From positions 4,030,001-4,094,000 of the forward strand of contig NZ_CP045096.1 of assembly GCF_009184865.1 (NCBI RefSeq): a DNA stretch of 64,000 nt, read 5' to 3'. Below the pieces are notes generated by a model that saw only the letters and a list, made by a program, of their open reading frames with translations, was not told the origin of the DNA and made no database searches. Position numbers and translations under genes: made by a program. Below, piece by piece: positions 1-7,292 of the stretch (the first letter of the stretch is position 1; each line of letters opens with the position of its first letter). This DNA comes from Streptomyces phaeolivaceus (GTDB lineage: Bacteria > Actinomycetota > Actinomycetes > Streptomycetales > Streptomycetaceae).

Positions 1-130
1 CCGCGGGCGCCAGGGCGGCCACCAGGAACCCGGCCCGGTCGGTGGCGAGGACCGCGAACACGGCCACCACCCCGGCGACGACCGTCACCCCGGCCCAGCC
101 ACCGGCCAAGACCACGGTCAGGTCGACCAT
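1..130 (-). CDS. partial membrane protein, N-terminus only
   Basis: Reading left from an ATG at 130 gives an open frame of 43 codons that continues past the window edge. The visible part is almost entirely hydrophobic (MVDLTVVLAGGWAGVTVVAG, then another apolar stretch), as expected for the first one or two membrane segments of an integral membrane protein. No ribosome binding site is obvious and the start could lie a little upstream. No family can be named from so short a piece. It would be divergent from the roadblock-fold gene at 230. Confidence 0.4.
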   Translation of the reverse strand, partial: MVDLTVVLAGGWAGVTVVAGVVAVFAVLATDRAGFLVAALAPA

Positions 131-229
131 GCCGCGCCGGACACCCCGCGCCACCACCCCGCGCCCCACCCCCCGTACCACTCCCAACGCACCTACCACC
201 AGTGAGAGTTGAAAGGACACCGCATCACC

Positions 230-604
230 ATGGCCAACACCGAGACCGCGTTGAAAGAGGCCCTCGCGTCCATCGAGGGCGCGACCGGCGCCGCCCTGGT
301 CGACTACACCAGCGGCATGGCACTGGGCACGATCGGCGGCAGCAAGGGGTTCGACCTCAATGTCGCCGCCGCCGGAAACACCGACGTCGTCCGAGCCAAG
401 CTGCGCACCATGGAACACCTCGGCCTCAAGGGCGAGATCGAGGACATCCTGATCACCCTGTCCGACGCGTACCACCTGATCCGGCTGCTCACCGGCCGCG
501 GCGGCAACGGCCTCTTCATCTATCTGGTCCTCGACGCCAAACGGGCCAACCTGGCGATGGCCAGGCACCAGTTGAGGCGGATCGAGGCGGAGCTGGAGGT
601 CTGA
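230..604 (+). CDS. roadblock/LC7-fold protein
   Basis: This 124-residue cytoplasmic protein has no signal or membrane segment. An alternating helix and strand pattern with a central SDAYHLIRLL segment and a C-terminal strand (GLFIYLVLD) resembles the roadblock/LC7 (MglB-like) fold, whose actinobacterial members are small GTPase regulators or signalling scaffolds. The ATG at 230 follows GAAAGGA about 12 bases upstream; a TTG at 209 is in frame but lacks a ribosome site. No GTPase or histidine kinase follows, so it is not a conservon; the next gene encodes a lipoprotein. The family assignment is by resemblance only and the role is unknown. Confidence 0.75.
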   Translation: MANTETALKEALASIEGATGAALVDYTSGMALGTIGGSKGFDLNVAAAGNTDVVRAKLRTMEHLGLKGEIEDILITLSDAYHLIRLLTGRGGNGLFIYLVLDAKRANLAMARHQLRRIEAELEV

Positions 605-697
605 CCCACCCGGCACCGGGCTCCGGCGGCACACCCCACCCGGGGAGCGCCGCCGGAGCCCTCCGCTACCGTGTCCGCCCTGAACCGAGAGACGAGG

Positions 698-1441
698 GTG
701 ACGGTGGGAAGAGCGGTACGGGGGACGGTACTGGCGCAGCTGGCTCTGCTGGCTCTGCTGGCCGGGGTGCTGACGGGGTGCTCGGAGCCGGCGGAGGACG
801 GCGGCGCGAAGCCGTCGGCGAGCGCCGCGGAGGGGGCGGGGACCGACGCGACGACCGAAGCGACGACCGAAGCGAAGGACGGCGGGAAGGACGCGGCCCG
901 GAGCGGTGGCAGCGTCGGCGCGGCCGGTTCCGCCTGCGAACTCCCGGTCACCTTCGACACGGCCGAGAAGTGGCGGCCGGAGGCCGTCGAGACCGAGGCG
1001 CCCGGCGGCAGCGGCGGGTCCGAGGAGGACGACCTCGCCGCCGAGCTGGCCGAAGGGCTGCTCCGCCAGGGCCCGTTCACCGCCGCGTGCGAGATCGACG
1101 CCAAGCCGGCCGGGAACATCGGCTTCCTCCGTGTCTGGACCGGCGAGGCCGGTGCGAAGGCCGACGACGCGCAGGCGCTGCTGAAGGAGTTCGTGGCGGC
1201 CGAGGGCGGCACCAGCGAGGCGAAGTACAGCGCGTTCACCTCGGACTCCGATGTCTCCGGCAGCGAGGTCGCGTACCTCTACACCAGCGAGGCCCTGGAC
1301 GAGACCAAGAAGGAGCGGGCCTTCGTCACGGTCACCCCGGACGGGCCCGTGGTCGTCCACCTCGGCGGCCTCGACACCGAGGAACACGAGCAGATGCTCC
1401 CGGCGTACGAGCTGGCCAAGCGGACCCTGAAGACCGGCTGA
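698..1441 (+). CDS. secreted lipoprotein of unknown function
   Basis: This 247-residue protein begins with a lipoprotein signal peptide: a basic start, a Leu/Ala core, and the lipobox LTGC with Cys28. A low-complexity Ala/Thr/Glu/Lys linker (about residues 40-65) then leads to a globular domain of about 180 residues with Cys-Glu-Leu-Pro and Cys-Glu-Ile motifs that may form a disulphide. The GTG at 698 is preceded by GAGAGACGAGG; a GTG at 671 is in frame but would put an atypical extension before the signal. It probably sits on the outer face of the membrane. No catalytic motif was recognised. Confidence 0.8.
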   Translation: MTVGRAVRGTVLAQLALLALLAGVLTGCSEPAEDGGAKPSASAAEGAGTDATTEATTEAKDGGKDAARSGGSVGAAGSACELPVTFDTAEKWRPEAVETEAPGGSGGSEEDDLAAELAEGLLRQGPFTAACEIDAKPAGNIGFLRVWTGEAGAKADDAQALLKEFVAAEGGTSEAKYSAFTSDSDVSGSEVAYLYTSEALDETKKERAFVTVTPDGPVVVHLGGLDTEEHEQMLPAYELAKRTLKTG

Positions 1442-1446
1442 GCCCC

Positions 1447-1512
1447 GCCCGAACACCGCCGGAGCCGCGCCCGAACACCACCGGAGCCGCGCCCGGACAC
1501 CACCGGAGCACC
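1447..1512. repeat. three 22-bp direct repeats upstream of the APC permease
   Basis: Three head-to-tail 22-bp units start at 1447, 1469 and 1491 (consensus gcccgaacaccaccggagcc plus two bases). They differ by only a few bases and lie in the gap between the lipoprotein stop and the permease start. Two helical turns per unit would suit protein binding on one DNA face, but no regulator is known. Further downstream the motif accgtcggacaacc occurs twice (about 1620-1655). Confidence 0.7.
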
Positions 1513-1672
1513 GAACCGCCGACCGCCCCGTGCACCGCTCGACCCCCATCCGATAGCTCCGAGAACCGGTTGCGAACGCATCCATCGTCCGCGACCGGGC
1601 AGGACTCCCCCGGACAGATCACCGTCGGACAACCGTCGGGCCACCGTCGGACAACCGACCGGGGGAGGTTCT

Positions 1673-3034
1673 TTGTCCACCACCGAAAGCACCGCCGCGA
1701 CACCGGCACCCGCCGAGGAGGGCGGCCTCAAGCGGGTGCTCGGCCCGAGACTGCTGATCCTCTTCGTGGTCGGCGACATCCTCGGCACCGGCATCTACGC
1801 GACCACGGGCAAGGTCGCCGGAAAGGTCGGCGGAGCCCTCAGGCTCCCCTTCGTCATCGGTTTCGTGGTGGCGATCCTGACGGCGGCCTCGTACGTCGAG
1901 CTCGTCGGCAAGTACCCGAAGGCGGCCGGGGCGGCCCTCTACACGCAGAAGGCCTTCAAGCTGCCCTTCCTGACGTTCATCGTCGCCTTCATGGTGATGT
2001 GCTCGGGCCTGTCGTCCGCGAGCGCCGCCGCCCGTGCCTTCAGCGGGGACTATCTGGACGAGCTGACGAACGGCGCGCTGCCGCCCACCCTGGTCGCCAT
2101 CACCTTCATCGTGCTGCTGGCCGCGCTGAACCTGCGGGGCGTCTCCGAGTCGGTGAAGACGAACGTCGTGCTGACCCTGGTCGAGCTGACCGGTCTGGTG
2201 ATCATCCTCGCGATCGGCGCCTGGGCGGTGCTGAGCGGTGCCGGCGAACCCTCCCGGCTCACCGAGTTCGAGTCGAGCGGCACCGGATACGCCCTGCTCA
2301 CCGGCGTCCTCGGCGCCACCGCCCTCGGTTTCTTCGCCTTCGTGGGATTCGAGGACTCGGTGAACATGGCGGAGGAGACGAAGGACCCGACCAGGACCTT
2401 CCCCCGGGCGATCTTCATCGGGGTGGCGGTCACGGGCACCATCTACGTCCTGGTGGCCCTGGTCTCGTCGCTGCTGGTGGACTCCGGGACCCTGGCGGGC
2501 TCCAGCGGGCCGCTCCTGGAGGTGGTGAAGGCCGGCGGGGTCGACTTCCCGCACAAGCTCTTCGCCCTGATCGCCCTGTTCGCGGTCACCAACTCCGCGC
2601 TGATCAACATCATGATGGCCTCCCGCCTCTGCTACGGCATGGCCAACGAACGCATCCTGCCGCGCGGCATGGCCCGCGTCCTGCCCCGCCGCCGCACCCC
2701 CGTCGTGGGCATCGTCTTCGTCACCCTCCTCGCCATCGGCCTGGTCTCCACCGGCGAGATCGAGGGCCTGGGCGACACCACGGCGTTCCTCCTGCTCTGT
2801 GTCTTCGCGGTCGTCAACATCGCGGTTCTCGTCCTGCGCCGCGACCCGGTCGACCACGCGCACTTCCGGACCCCGACGGCCCTCCCGGTCCTGGGCGCCC
2901 TGACCGCGCTGATCCTGGCCGGCCCGCTGGCCGACCGCCCGGCCGACGTGTACATCCGCGCGGGCGTGCTCCTGGCCATCGGCATCGCCCTGTGGGCGGT
3001 GAACAAGCTGGTCCTACGGGCCCGGGGCGAGTGA
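1673..3034 (+). CDS. APC-family amino acid permease
   Basis: This 453-residue inner-membrane transporter has about 12 hydrophobic segments. The first carries the APC-type glycine-rich motif GDILGTGIYATTG (about residues 34-46), and FVGFEDSVNMAEETKDPTRT (about residues 223-242) is the conserved loop of the amino acid/polyamine/organocation superfamily. It most likely moves an amino acid or amine by proton coupling; the substrate cannot be read from sequence. The TTG start at 1673 is supported by GGGGGAGG five bases upstream. It ends 17 bases from the convergent gene at 3052. Confidence 0.9.
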   Translation: MSTTESTAATPAPAEEGGLKRVLGPRLLILFVVGDILGTGIYATTGKVAGKVGGALRLPFVIGFVVAILTAASYVELVGKYPKAAGAALYTQKAFKLPFLTFIVAFMVMCSGLSSASAAARAFSGDYLDELTNGALPPTLVAITFIVLLAALNLRGVSESVKTNVVLTLVELTGLVIILAIGAWAVLSGAGEPSRLTEFESSGTGYALLTGVLGATALGFFAFVGFEDSVNMAEETKDPTRTFPRAIFIGVAVTGTIYVLVALVSSLLVDSGTLAGSSGPLLEVVKAGGVDFPHKLFALIALFAVTNSALINIMMASRLCYGMANERILPRGMARVLPRRRTPVVGIVFVTLLAIGLVSTGEIEGLGDTTAFLLLCVFAVVNIAVLVLRRDPVDHAHFRTPTALPVLGALTALILAGPLADRPADVYIRAGVLLAIGIALWAVNKLVLRARGE

Positions 3035-3051
3035 CACGCCCCCGCGCGCCC

Positions 3052-3624
3052 CTACGACCGCCGCCGCCCGCCCCCGGGTGCCGCGTCCCCCGCCTCGATA
3101 CCGGTGACGCGGTACCCGGCGACCCGCTTGCCCGTCGGCCGGCCGCCCCGCCCGGACAACCAGTCCACGCGGACCCAGAAGAGCTGTCCCGCGGCGAGTT
3201 CGCGGCGGCCGACCCAGATCGCCTTGAGGCGGAGGCCGGTGCCGAGTCCGGCGAGGAGCAGACCACCCGCCGCCGGGAGCGCGAAGGACGAGCCCAGGGC
3301 GGCGCCGAAGCCGAGCAGCAGCCACCAGAGGTGACCCCGCCGCCAGTTGCGCAGGGTCACGGCACGGTCCTGGAGGACATCGTGCTTACCGGCGCGCACG
3401 GCGCCGCGCACCGGCGCGAGATATCGCTTGCGCCCCGCCCACGCCACCGCACCCGCCACGACGAGGAAGAGCACGGCCCCCGCCAGCACCCCGATCCGCC
3501 GCCCGGTCAGCCCCGACGGCAGCACACCGACCCCCGCCGCGACCACTCCCAGCCACCACAACGGCCCCGCCCCGGCCCGCACCACGACGGCCACCCGAGC
3601 AAGCCCCTGCCCTCCGCGCGCCAC
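3052..3624 (-). CDS. small integral membrane protein
   Basis: This 190-residue protein has four hydrophobic segments (about residues 20-36, 42-60, 98-112, 115-132) in two hairpins separated by a basic loop of about 35 residues, and a hydrophilic Arg/Gly-rich tail. The GTG at 3624 follows GGGAGGCGGGGAGC. The frame stays open upstream only because an 18-bp tandem repeat array (3642-3749) has no stop, so the longer version starting at 3738 is rejected. No family was recognised. Confidence 0.7.
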   Translation of the reverse strand: MARGGQGLARVAVVVRAGAGPLWWLGVVAAGVGVLPSGLTGRRIGVLAGAVLFLVVAGAVAWAGRKRYLAPVRGAVRAGKHDVLQDRAVTLRNWRRGHLWWLLLGFGAALGSSFALPAAGGLLLAGLGTGLRLKAIWVGRRELAAGQLFWVRVDWLSGRGGRPTGKRVAGYRVTGIEAGDAAPGGGRRRS

Positions 3625-3641
3625 GCTCCCCGCCTCCCGTA

Positions 3642-3749
3642 ATCCCAAGGCCGTACGACATCCCAAGGCCGTACGACATCCCAAGGCCGTACGACATCCC
3701 AAGGCCGTACGACGTCCCGAAGTCGTGCGACATCCCAAGGTCGTCCGAC
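3642..3749. repeat. 18-bp tandem repeat array, six units
   Basis: There are four identical copies of atcccaaggccgtacgac (3642, 3660, 3678, 3696) and two diverged copies (3714, 3732). Each unit contains the palindrome GTAC. The array lies just upstream of the GTG start of the membrane protein at 3624 and downstream of the RpiR gene, so it could sit in a promoter or leader. There are no spacers, so it is not a CRISPR array. Confidence 0.9.
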
Positions 3750-3831
3750 AGTCGCGGGCACGGTAACCAGCGAACGTGAAACGCGCCTGAGAATCGCGGA
3801 CCTTCCTGGGCCCGGAGAGCCTCCCGCAGGA

Positions 3832-4692
3832 CTACTCGACGAACAAGCCCCTGTTCGCCGCCTTCGCGTCGAACTCCTCAAGGCGGGCCTGCGCCTCGGG
3901 CAGGTCGTCGCACATGGCCTCCAGGAGCACCCGGCCCAGCAGCATCGGGGCGCAGGCGGTGTCGAAGGCCAGCCCGGTGCCGACGGCCGCGGGCAGCAGC
4001 AGGTCGGAGACCTTGGCGACGGGCGCGAACGCGGAGTCGGCGACCGTGACGACGAAGAGGCCGGCCTCCTTGGCGTACGCGAGGGTCTCGACGACCTCGC
4101 GGGGATGCCGGGGCAGCGCGAAGCAGAGCAGGGCGGTCGCCCCGGCCCGTACGGCGGAGTCGATACGGTCGTGGAGCATGCTGCCGCCCTCGTGCAGCGC
4201 CCGTACGTCGGGGTGCACCTTGGCGGCGAAGTAGGCGAAGCCGTACGCCTGGGATGCGGCGGCGCGCAGTCCGAGCACCGGGAGCGGGCGGGACGCGGCC
4301 AGCAGCCGTCCGGCGCGGGCCACCGGGGCGGGGTCGGCGAGCACCTCGGCCAGATGCCTCAGATTCTCGATCTCGGCCTCGACGGCCTGCTGGTACTCGT
4401 TGTACGCGGTGGTGTCCGGCGCCGGGTCGGCGGGTGCCACGTCCCGCAGATGCCGGCGCAGCGCCGGGTAGCCGTCGAAGCCGAGCGCGACCGCGAACCG
4501 GGTCACGGACGGCTGGCTGACCCCCGCCAGCTCCGCCAGTTCCACGCTCGACAGGAACGGCACGTCGGCCGCCCGCCGCACCATGCTGTGGGCGATACGC
4601 CGCTGGGTGGGCGTCAGCCGATGCCCCTCGAAGAGCGTCTGCAGCCGCGCGGCGGGACTGTCCGTCACGCCCGTGCCCTGGTCCGCGCTCAT
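3832..4692 (-). CDS. RpiR/MurR-family transcriptional regulator
   Basis: This 286-residue regulator has an N-terminal helix-turn-helix (about residues 20-85; VSQPSVTRFAVALGFDGYPA is the recognition region) and a C-terminal SIS sugar-phosphate-type sensing domain (about residues 125-265). The ATG at 4692 overlaps the stop of the upstream lyase gene (TGATG) and follows GGAGGGGGAG, so the two are translationally coupled. RpiR proteins usually sense a phosphorylated sugar or related metabolite; here the partner suggests a ligand linked to the lyase reaction, which is inference. Confidence 0.9.
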   Translation of the reverse strand: MSADQGTGVTDSPAARLQTLFEGHRLTPTQRRIAHSMVRRAADVPFLSSVELAELAGVSQPSVTRFAVALGFDGYPALRRHLRDVAPADPAPDTTAYNEYQQAVEAEIENLRHLAEVLADPAPVARAGRLLAASRPLPVLGLRAAASQAYGFAYFAAKVHPDVRALHEGGSMLHDRIDSAVRAGATALLCFALPRHPREVVETLAYAKEAGLFVVTVADSAFAPVAKVSDLLLPAAVGTGLAFDTACAPMLLGRVLLEAMCDDLPEAQARLEEFDAKAANRGLFVE

Positions 4693-6272
4693 CACACGCT
4701 CCCCCTCCGCAGGTCGTCCTGGACATCCGTCCAGATCTCGGTGAACCGATCGAGCAGTACGGTCGCCGCGCCCACGTCCGCCGTCAGCGGCCGGTCGGCC
4801 GGGTCCGGGTCGAGCACGGCCTCCGCCAGCTCCAGCGCCCGCCCGACGGGCAGCTCCGGATCCGGCCGCAGGTCCCGCTGGCGCAACGCCCGCACCGCGG
4901 CGACGAGTTCGCAGCCGACGACGAGCCGGTACGCGCCGCACGCCCGCAGCGTCTGCCGGGCGGCGAGCGAGGCGAAGCTGGCCTGTTCCTCGACGCCCCG
5001 GGAGAGTACAGCGTGGCCGAGCGACGCGGGCGCGGAGAAGGCCCGCAGGTCACCGAGGGCGGCCCCGGCGGCGTACTCCAGGATCATCACCCCCGACGAG
5101 GCGGCTTCCTGATCGGCGAGGAAGGGCTTGAGGCGGGTGTACGCGGGCTCGTTGAGGGAGGAGAGCCGGGAGGTCGACAGCCGTGCCACCTGGGTCACGG
5201 CGAGCCTGAAGTGGTCCAGGGCGAGGGCGAGTTGGGCCTGGTAGAAGCCGCCGTGGTGGTAGGCGGCCATGTCCTCCGGGATGATCAGCGGGTTCTCCGC
5301 CGCCGCGTTGACCTCCACCTCCAGGACGCCCTCCAGCGCGTCGGCCGCGTCCAGCGCGGGCCCGTGGATCTGCGGCAGGCACCGGAAGCCGTACGGGTCC
5401 TGGATGCGCCCCAGCGGGGGCGTGGGCCGGTCGGCGGACCCGATCAGCACCCGCATGCGCCGGGCCACTTCGCGCGACCCCCGGTGGGCGCGCGCGAGGT
5501 GCACGGGCGCCGCGTACGCCTCGTGCGAGCCGTCCACGGCGAGCAGCGACAGCGCGGCGACGACCTGGGTGGCGGCGATCAGCCCCCGCAGCTCGTGCAG
5601 GGCGAGTGCGGCCTGTCCGAGGGTGAGCGCGTTGCTGCTGATCAGCGCGAGGGCGTCGTTGTTGTCGAGCGGCTGTGCCTCGGGGACACCGAGGCCGACG
5701 GTGGACGGCCCCTCGCCGCCGGGCCCCCGCCACGGGTGCTCCCCCGCGAGGGCCAGCCCCATCTGGGCCAGCGCGGCGATGTCGCCCGTCCCGACCGACC
5801 CGAACTCGTTCACCACGGGGTACACCCCGCTCTCCAGCGCCTCGCAGAGCGCCGTGACCACGGTGGGCCGGAGCCCGGCGCCGCCCGCGAGCAGCTGGTT
5901 GGCGCGGACGGCGAGCATGGCCCGGACCTCCCGGGCGGGCAGTTCGGCCCCGATGGCCCCGGCGTGGCTGCGCAGCAGCCGCAGTCCGTGCTCGGCGGCG
6001 GCCTCGGTGGGCACGTCCTCGGTGCGGTTGGCACCGACGCCGGTGGAACGGCCGTACACCCGTCCGGTGGCGGCGATCCGCCGGGCCGCGTCCCAGGACG
6101 CCTCGACCCGCCGCATCGCCTCGCTGCCGGGCACGGGCCGCGCGCTCCCGTCGGCCAGCCGGACGACGTCGGCGACCCCGAGCGCGTGCCCGTCCAGGAC
6201 GACGAGGCCGGCCGGAACGGCCGCCACCGCGACGGCGGGGGCGTCCGACGCGCCCATGATCCGAGAGGACAT
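4692..6272 (-). CDS. histidine/aromatic ammonia-lyase family protein with altered MIO triad
   Basis: This 526-residue protein aligns along its length with the HAL/PAL/TAL family. It keeps the N-terminal YGRSTGVGANR loop that carries the catalytic Tyr, the QDPYGFRC motif and an ENP motif. The Ala-Ser-Gly triad that cyclises to the MIO electrophile reads Gly-Thr-Gly here: GSVGTGDIAAL in place of GSVGASGDLAPL, checked on the DNA at about 5783-5815. The Asn of the INGT motif is also replaced (ALISSNAL). It may therefore be a lyase with a noncanonical cofactor, a different enzyme, or a non-catalytic relative. The ATG at 6272 follows TTGGAGG. It is coupled to the RpiR gene downstream. Confidence 0.88.
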   Translation of the reverse strand: MSSRIMGASDAPAVAVAAVPAGLVVLDGHALGVADVVRLADGSARPVPGSEAMRRVEASWDAARRIAATGRVYGRSTGVGANRTEDVPTEAAAEHGLRLLRSHAGAIGAELPAREVRAMLAVRANQLLAGGAGLRPTVVTALCEALESGVYPVVNEFGSVGTGDIAALAQMGLALAGEHPWRGPGGEGPSTVGLGVPEAQPLDNNDALALISSNALTLGQAALALHELRGLIAATQVVAALSLLAVDGSHEAYAAPVHLARAHRGSREVARRMRVLIGSADRPTPPLGRIQDPYGFRCLPQIHGPALDAADALEGVLEVEVNAAAENPLIIPEDMAAYHHGGFYQAQLALALDHFRLAVTQVARLSTSRLSSLNEPAYTRLKPFLADQEAASSGVMILEYAAGAALGDLRAFSAPASLGHAVLSRGVEEQASFASLAARQTLRACGAYRLVVGCELVAAVRALRQRDLRPDPELPVGRALELAEAVLDPDPADRPLTADVGAATVLLDRFTEIWTDVQDDLRRGSV

Positions 6273-6395
6273 ACCACCAGCCTCCAACCCCGAGCCGACT
6301 CCGAAGGGACTCCGAATATTCAGACACCGAGAACTCTGCATGAGGTTATACAGGCCGGGCAAGGGACGACTGCGAACCGGCCGGCGAACCGGCCG

Positions 6396-6420
6396 GGGAA
6401 CAGGGGGGGGAACAGGGGGG
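6396..6420. repeat. G-run tract between divergent genes
   Basis: Runs of 4, 8 and 6 G separated by AACA lie between the divergent lyase gene (start 6272) and the membrane protein gene at 6466. Just upstream gaaccggccg occurs twice. The tract could fold as a G-quadruplex on the plus strand or simply be a slippage-prone repeat. Confidence 0.6.
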
Positions 6421-6465
6421 CTAACCCCAGTGCCAAGCGGCCCCCGGCTCCCTACCGTGAACGGC

Positions 6466-6915
6466 ATGACCGGTATGGATGCCCGTGACGCGGGGCTCGG
6501 GGACACCGAGCTCAAGAAGGAACTCGCCGCCACCCTGCACGCCCGCAGGGAGTTGGGCGAGGACTACGAGTCCGCGCTCGTCGACTCGTTCCTGGAGAAG
6601 GTCGATCAGCGCATCGACGGCGCGGTGGACCGCCGGGTCCGGCGCCAGGTCGCCGAGCAGCAGATGGTGGTGGCCCGTGGCAGCCGCTCCCCCGACAGGT
6701 CAACCGACACCTGGGGCGAACGGTACGGCTTCGGCGTCGTCTCCCTGGTCGTCGCCATCCCGCTCTCCGGCATCGGCGGCGGGGTCGCCGAACTCCCCGG
6801 CCTCTTCGTGACCTGGGCGGGCATCGTGGGCGTGAACCTGGCCTGGGCGCTGCGCAATTCACCGACCCTGGGCCGCCGCCGGGGCAAGGACGGGGACTCG
6901 GGCTGGGAGGAGTGA
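6466..6915 (+). CDS. small membrane protein with cytoplasmic helical N-terminus
   Basis: This 149-residue protein has a charged helical N-terminal half (about residues 10-80; heptad-like Lys/Glu and Arg-rich VDRRVRRQVAEQQ) followed by two hydrophobic segments (about residues 92-110 and 115-132) and a basic tail. The arrangement resembles actinobacterial proteins annotated only as integral membrane proteins. The ATG at 6466 is chosen because it begins the conserved-looking sequence; the ribosome site is weak. It is divergent from the lyase gene. Confidence 0.75.
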   Translation: MTGMDARDAGLGDTELKKELAATLHARRELGEDYESALVDSFLEKVDQRIDGAVDRRVRRQVAEQQMVVARGSRSPDRSTDTWGERYGFGVVSLVVAIPLSGIGGGVAELPGLFVTWAGIVGVNLAWALRNSPTLGRRRGKDGDSGWEE

Positions 6916-6961
6916 CGCCCGCGAGGGGTCCGGACCCCTGGGGTCCGGAAAAGATATGCGC

Positions 6962-7011
6962 GGGGACCGCCGCACCCCCGTGTGACGGGGGGCGGGACGA
7001 CGGCGGTCCCC
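6962..7011. terminator. two-part hairpin between convergent genes
   Basis: The 11-bp perfect arms ggggaccgccg and cggcggtcccc (6962-6972 and 7001-7011) enclose a second hairpin, cccccgt-gtg-acggggg. It lies between the plus-strand gene ending at 6915 and cystathionine beta-synthase ending at 7293, so it could stop transcription both ways. From 7012 to 7292 I see no gene. Confidence 0.7.
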
Positions 7012-7292
7012 GCGAGGGACGCGGGCCGGGTCAGGACCGGGCTGGCGCGTCCTTGGCGTCCATGGAGGTCCGGGAGCCGCTCCGGAGGTCCTTGGCGCCG
7101 TTCGGTTGTCGGCCCGAGCGGGGAGCCGCTCCCGCCCCTGCCGACACCCACTAATGTGCCGGACCCGTGTTAAGCGGGTGCTGCGCGGACGTGACGCGCT
7201 CGTACCACTTCTGCGAAGTCAAACGCGCACCCCGGGCAAATTTTCGACGGAGAGAGCCCTTTGCGGGCATTTGGCCCCCGTCGGCGGCGCTC

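Noticed and set aside
230..604. Conservon-type signalling cluster around the roadblock protein
   Set aside because: No histidine kinase, DUF742 or GTPase gene is adjacent; the next gene is a lipoprotein.
202..3642. Very long plus-strand frame of 1146 codons
   Set aside because: It is out of frame with four real genes with signal peptides or membrane segments, and its product is Arg/Gly/Pro-rich nonsense typical of high-G+C shadow frames.
3642..3749. CRISPR array
   Set aside because: The 18-bp units are directly adjacent without spacers, and there are no cas genes.
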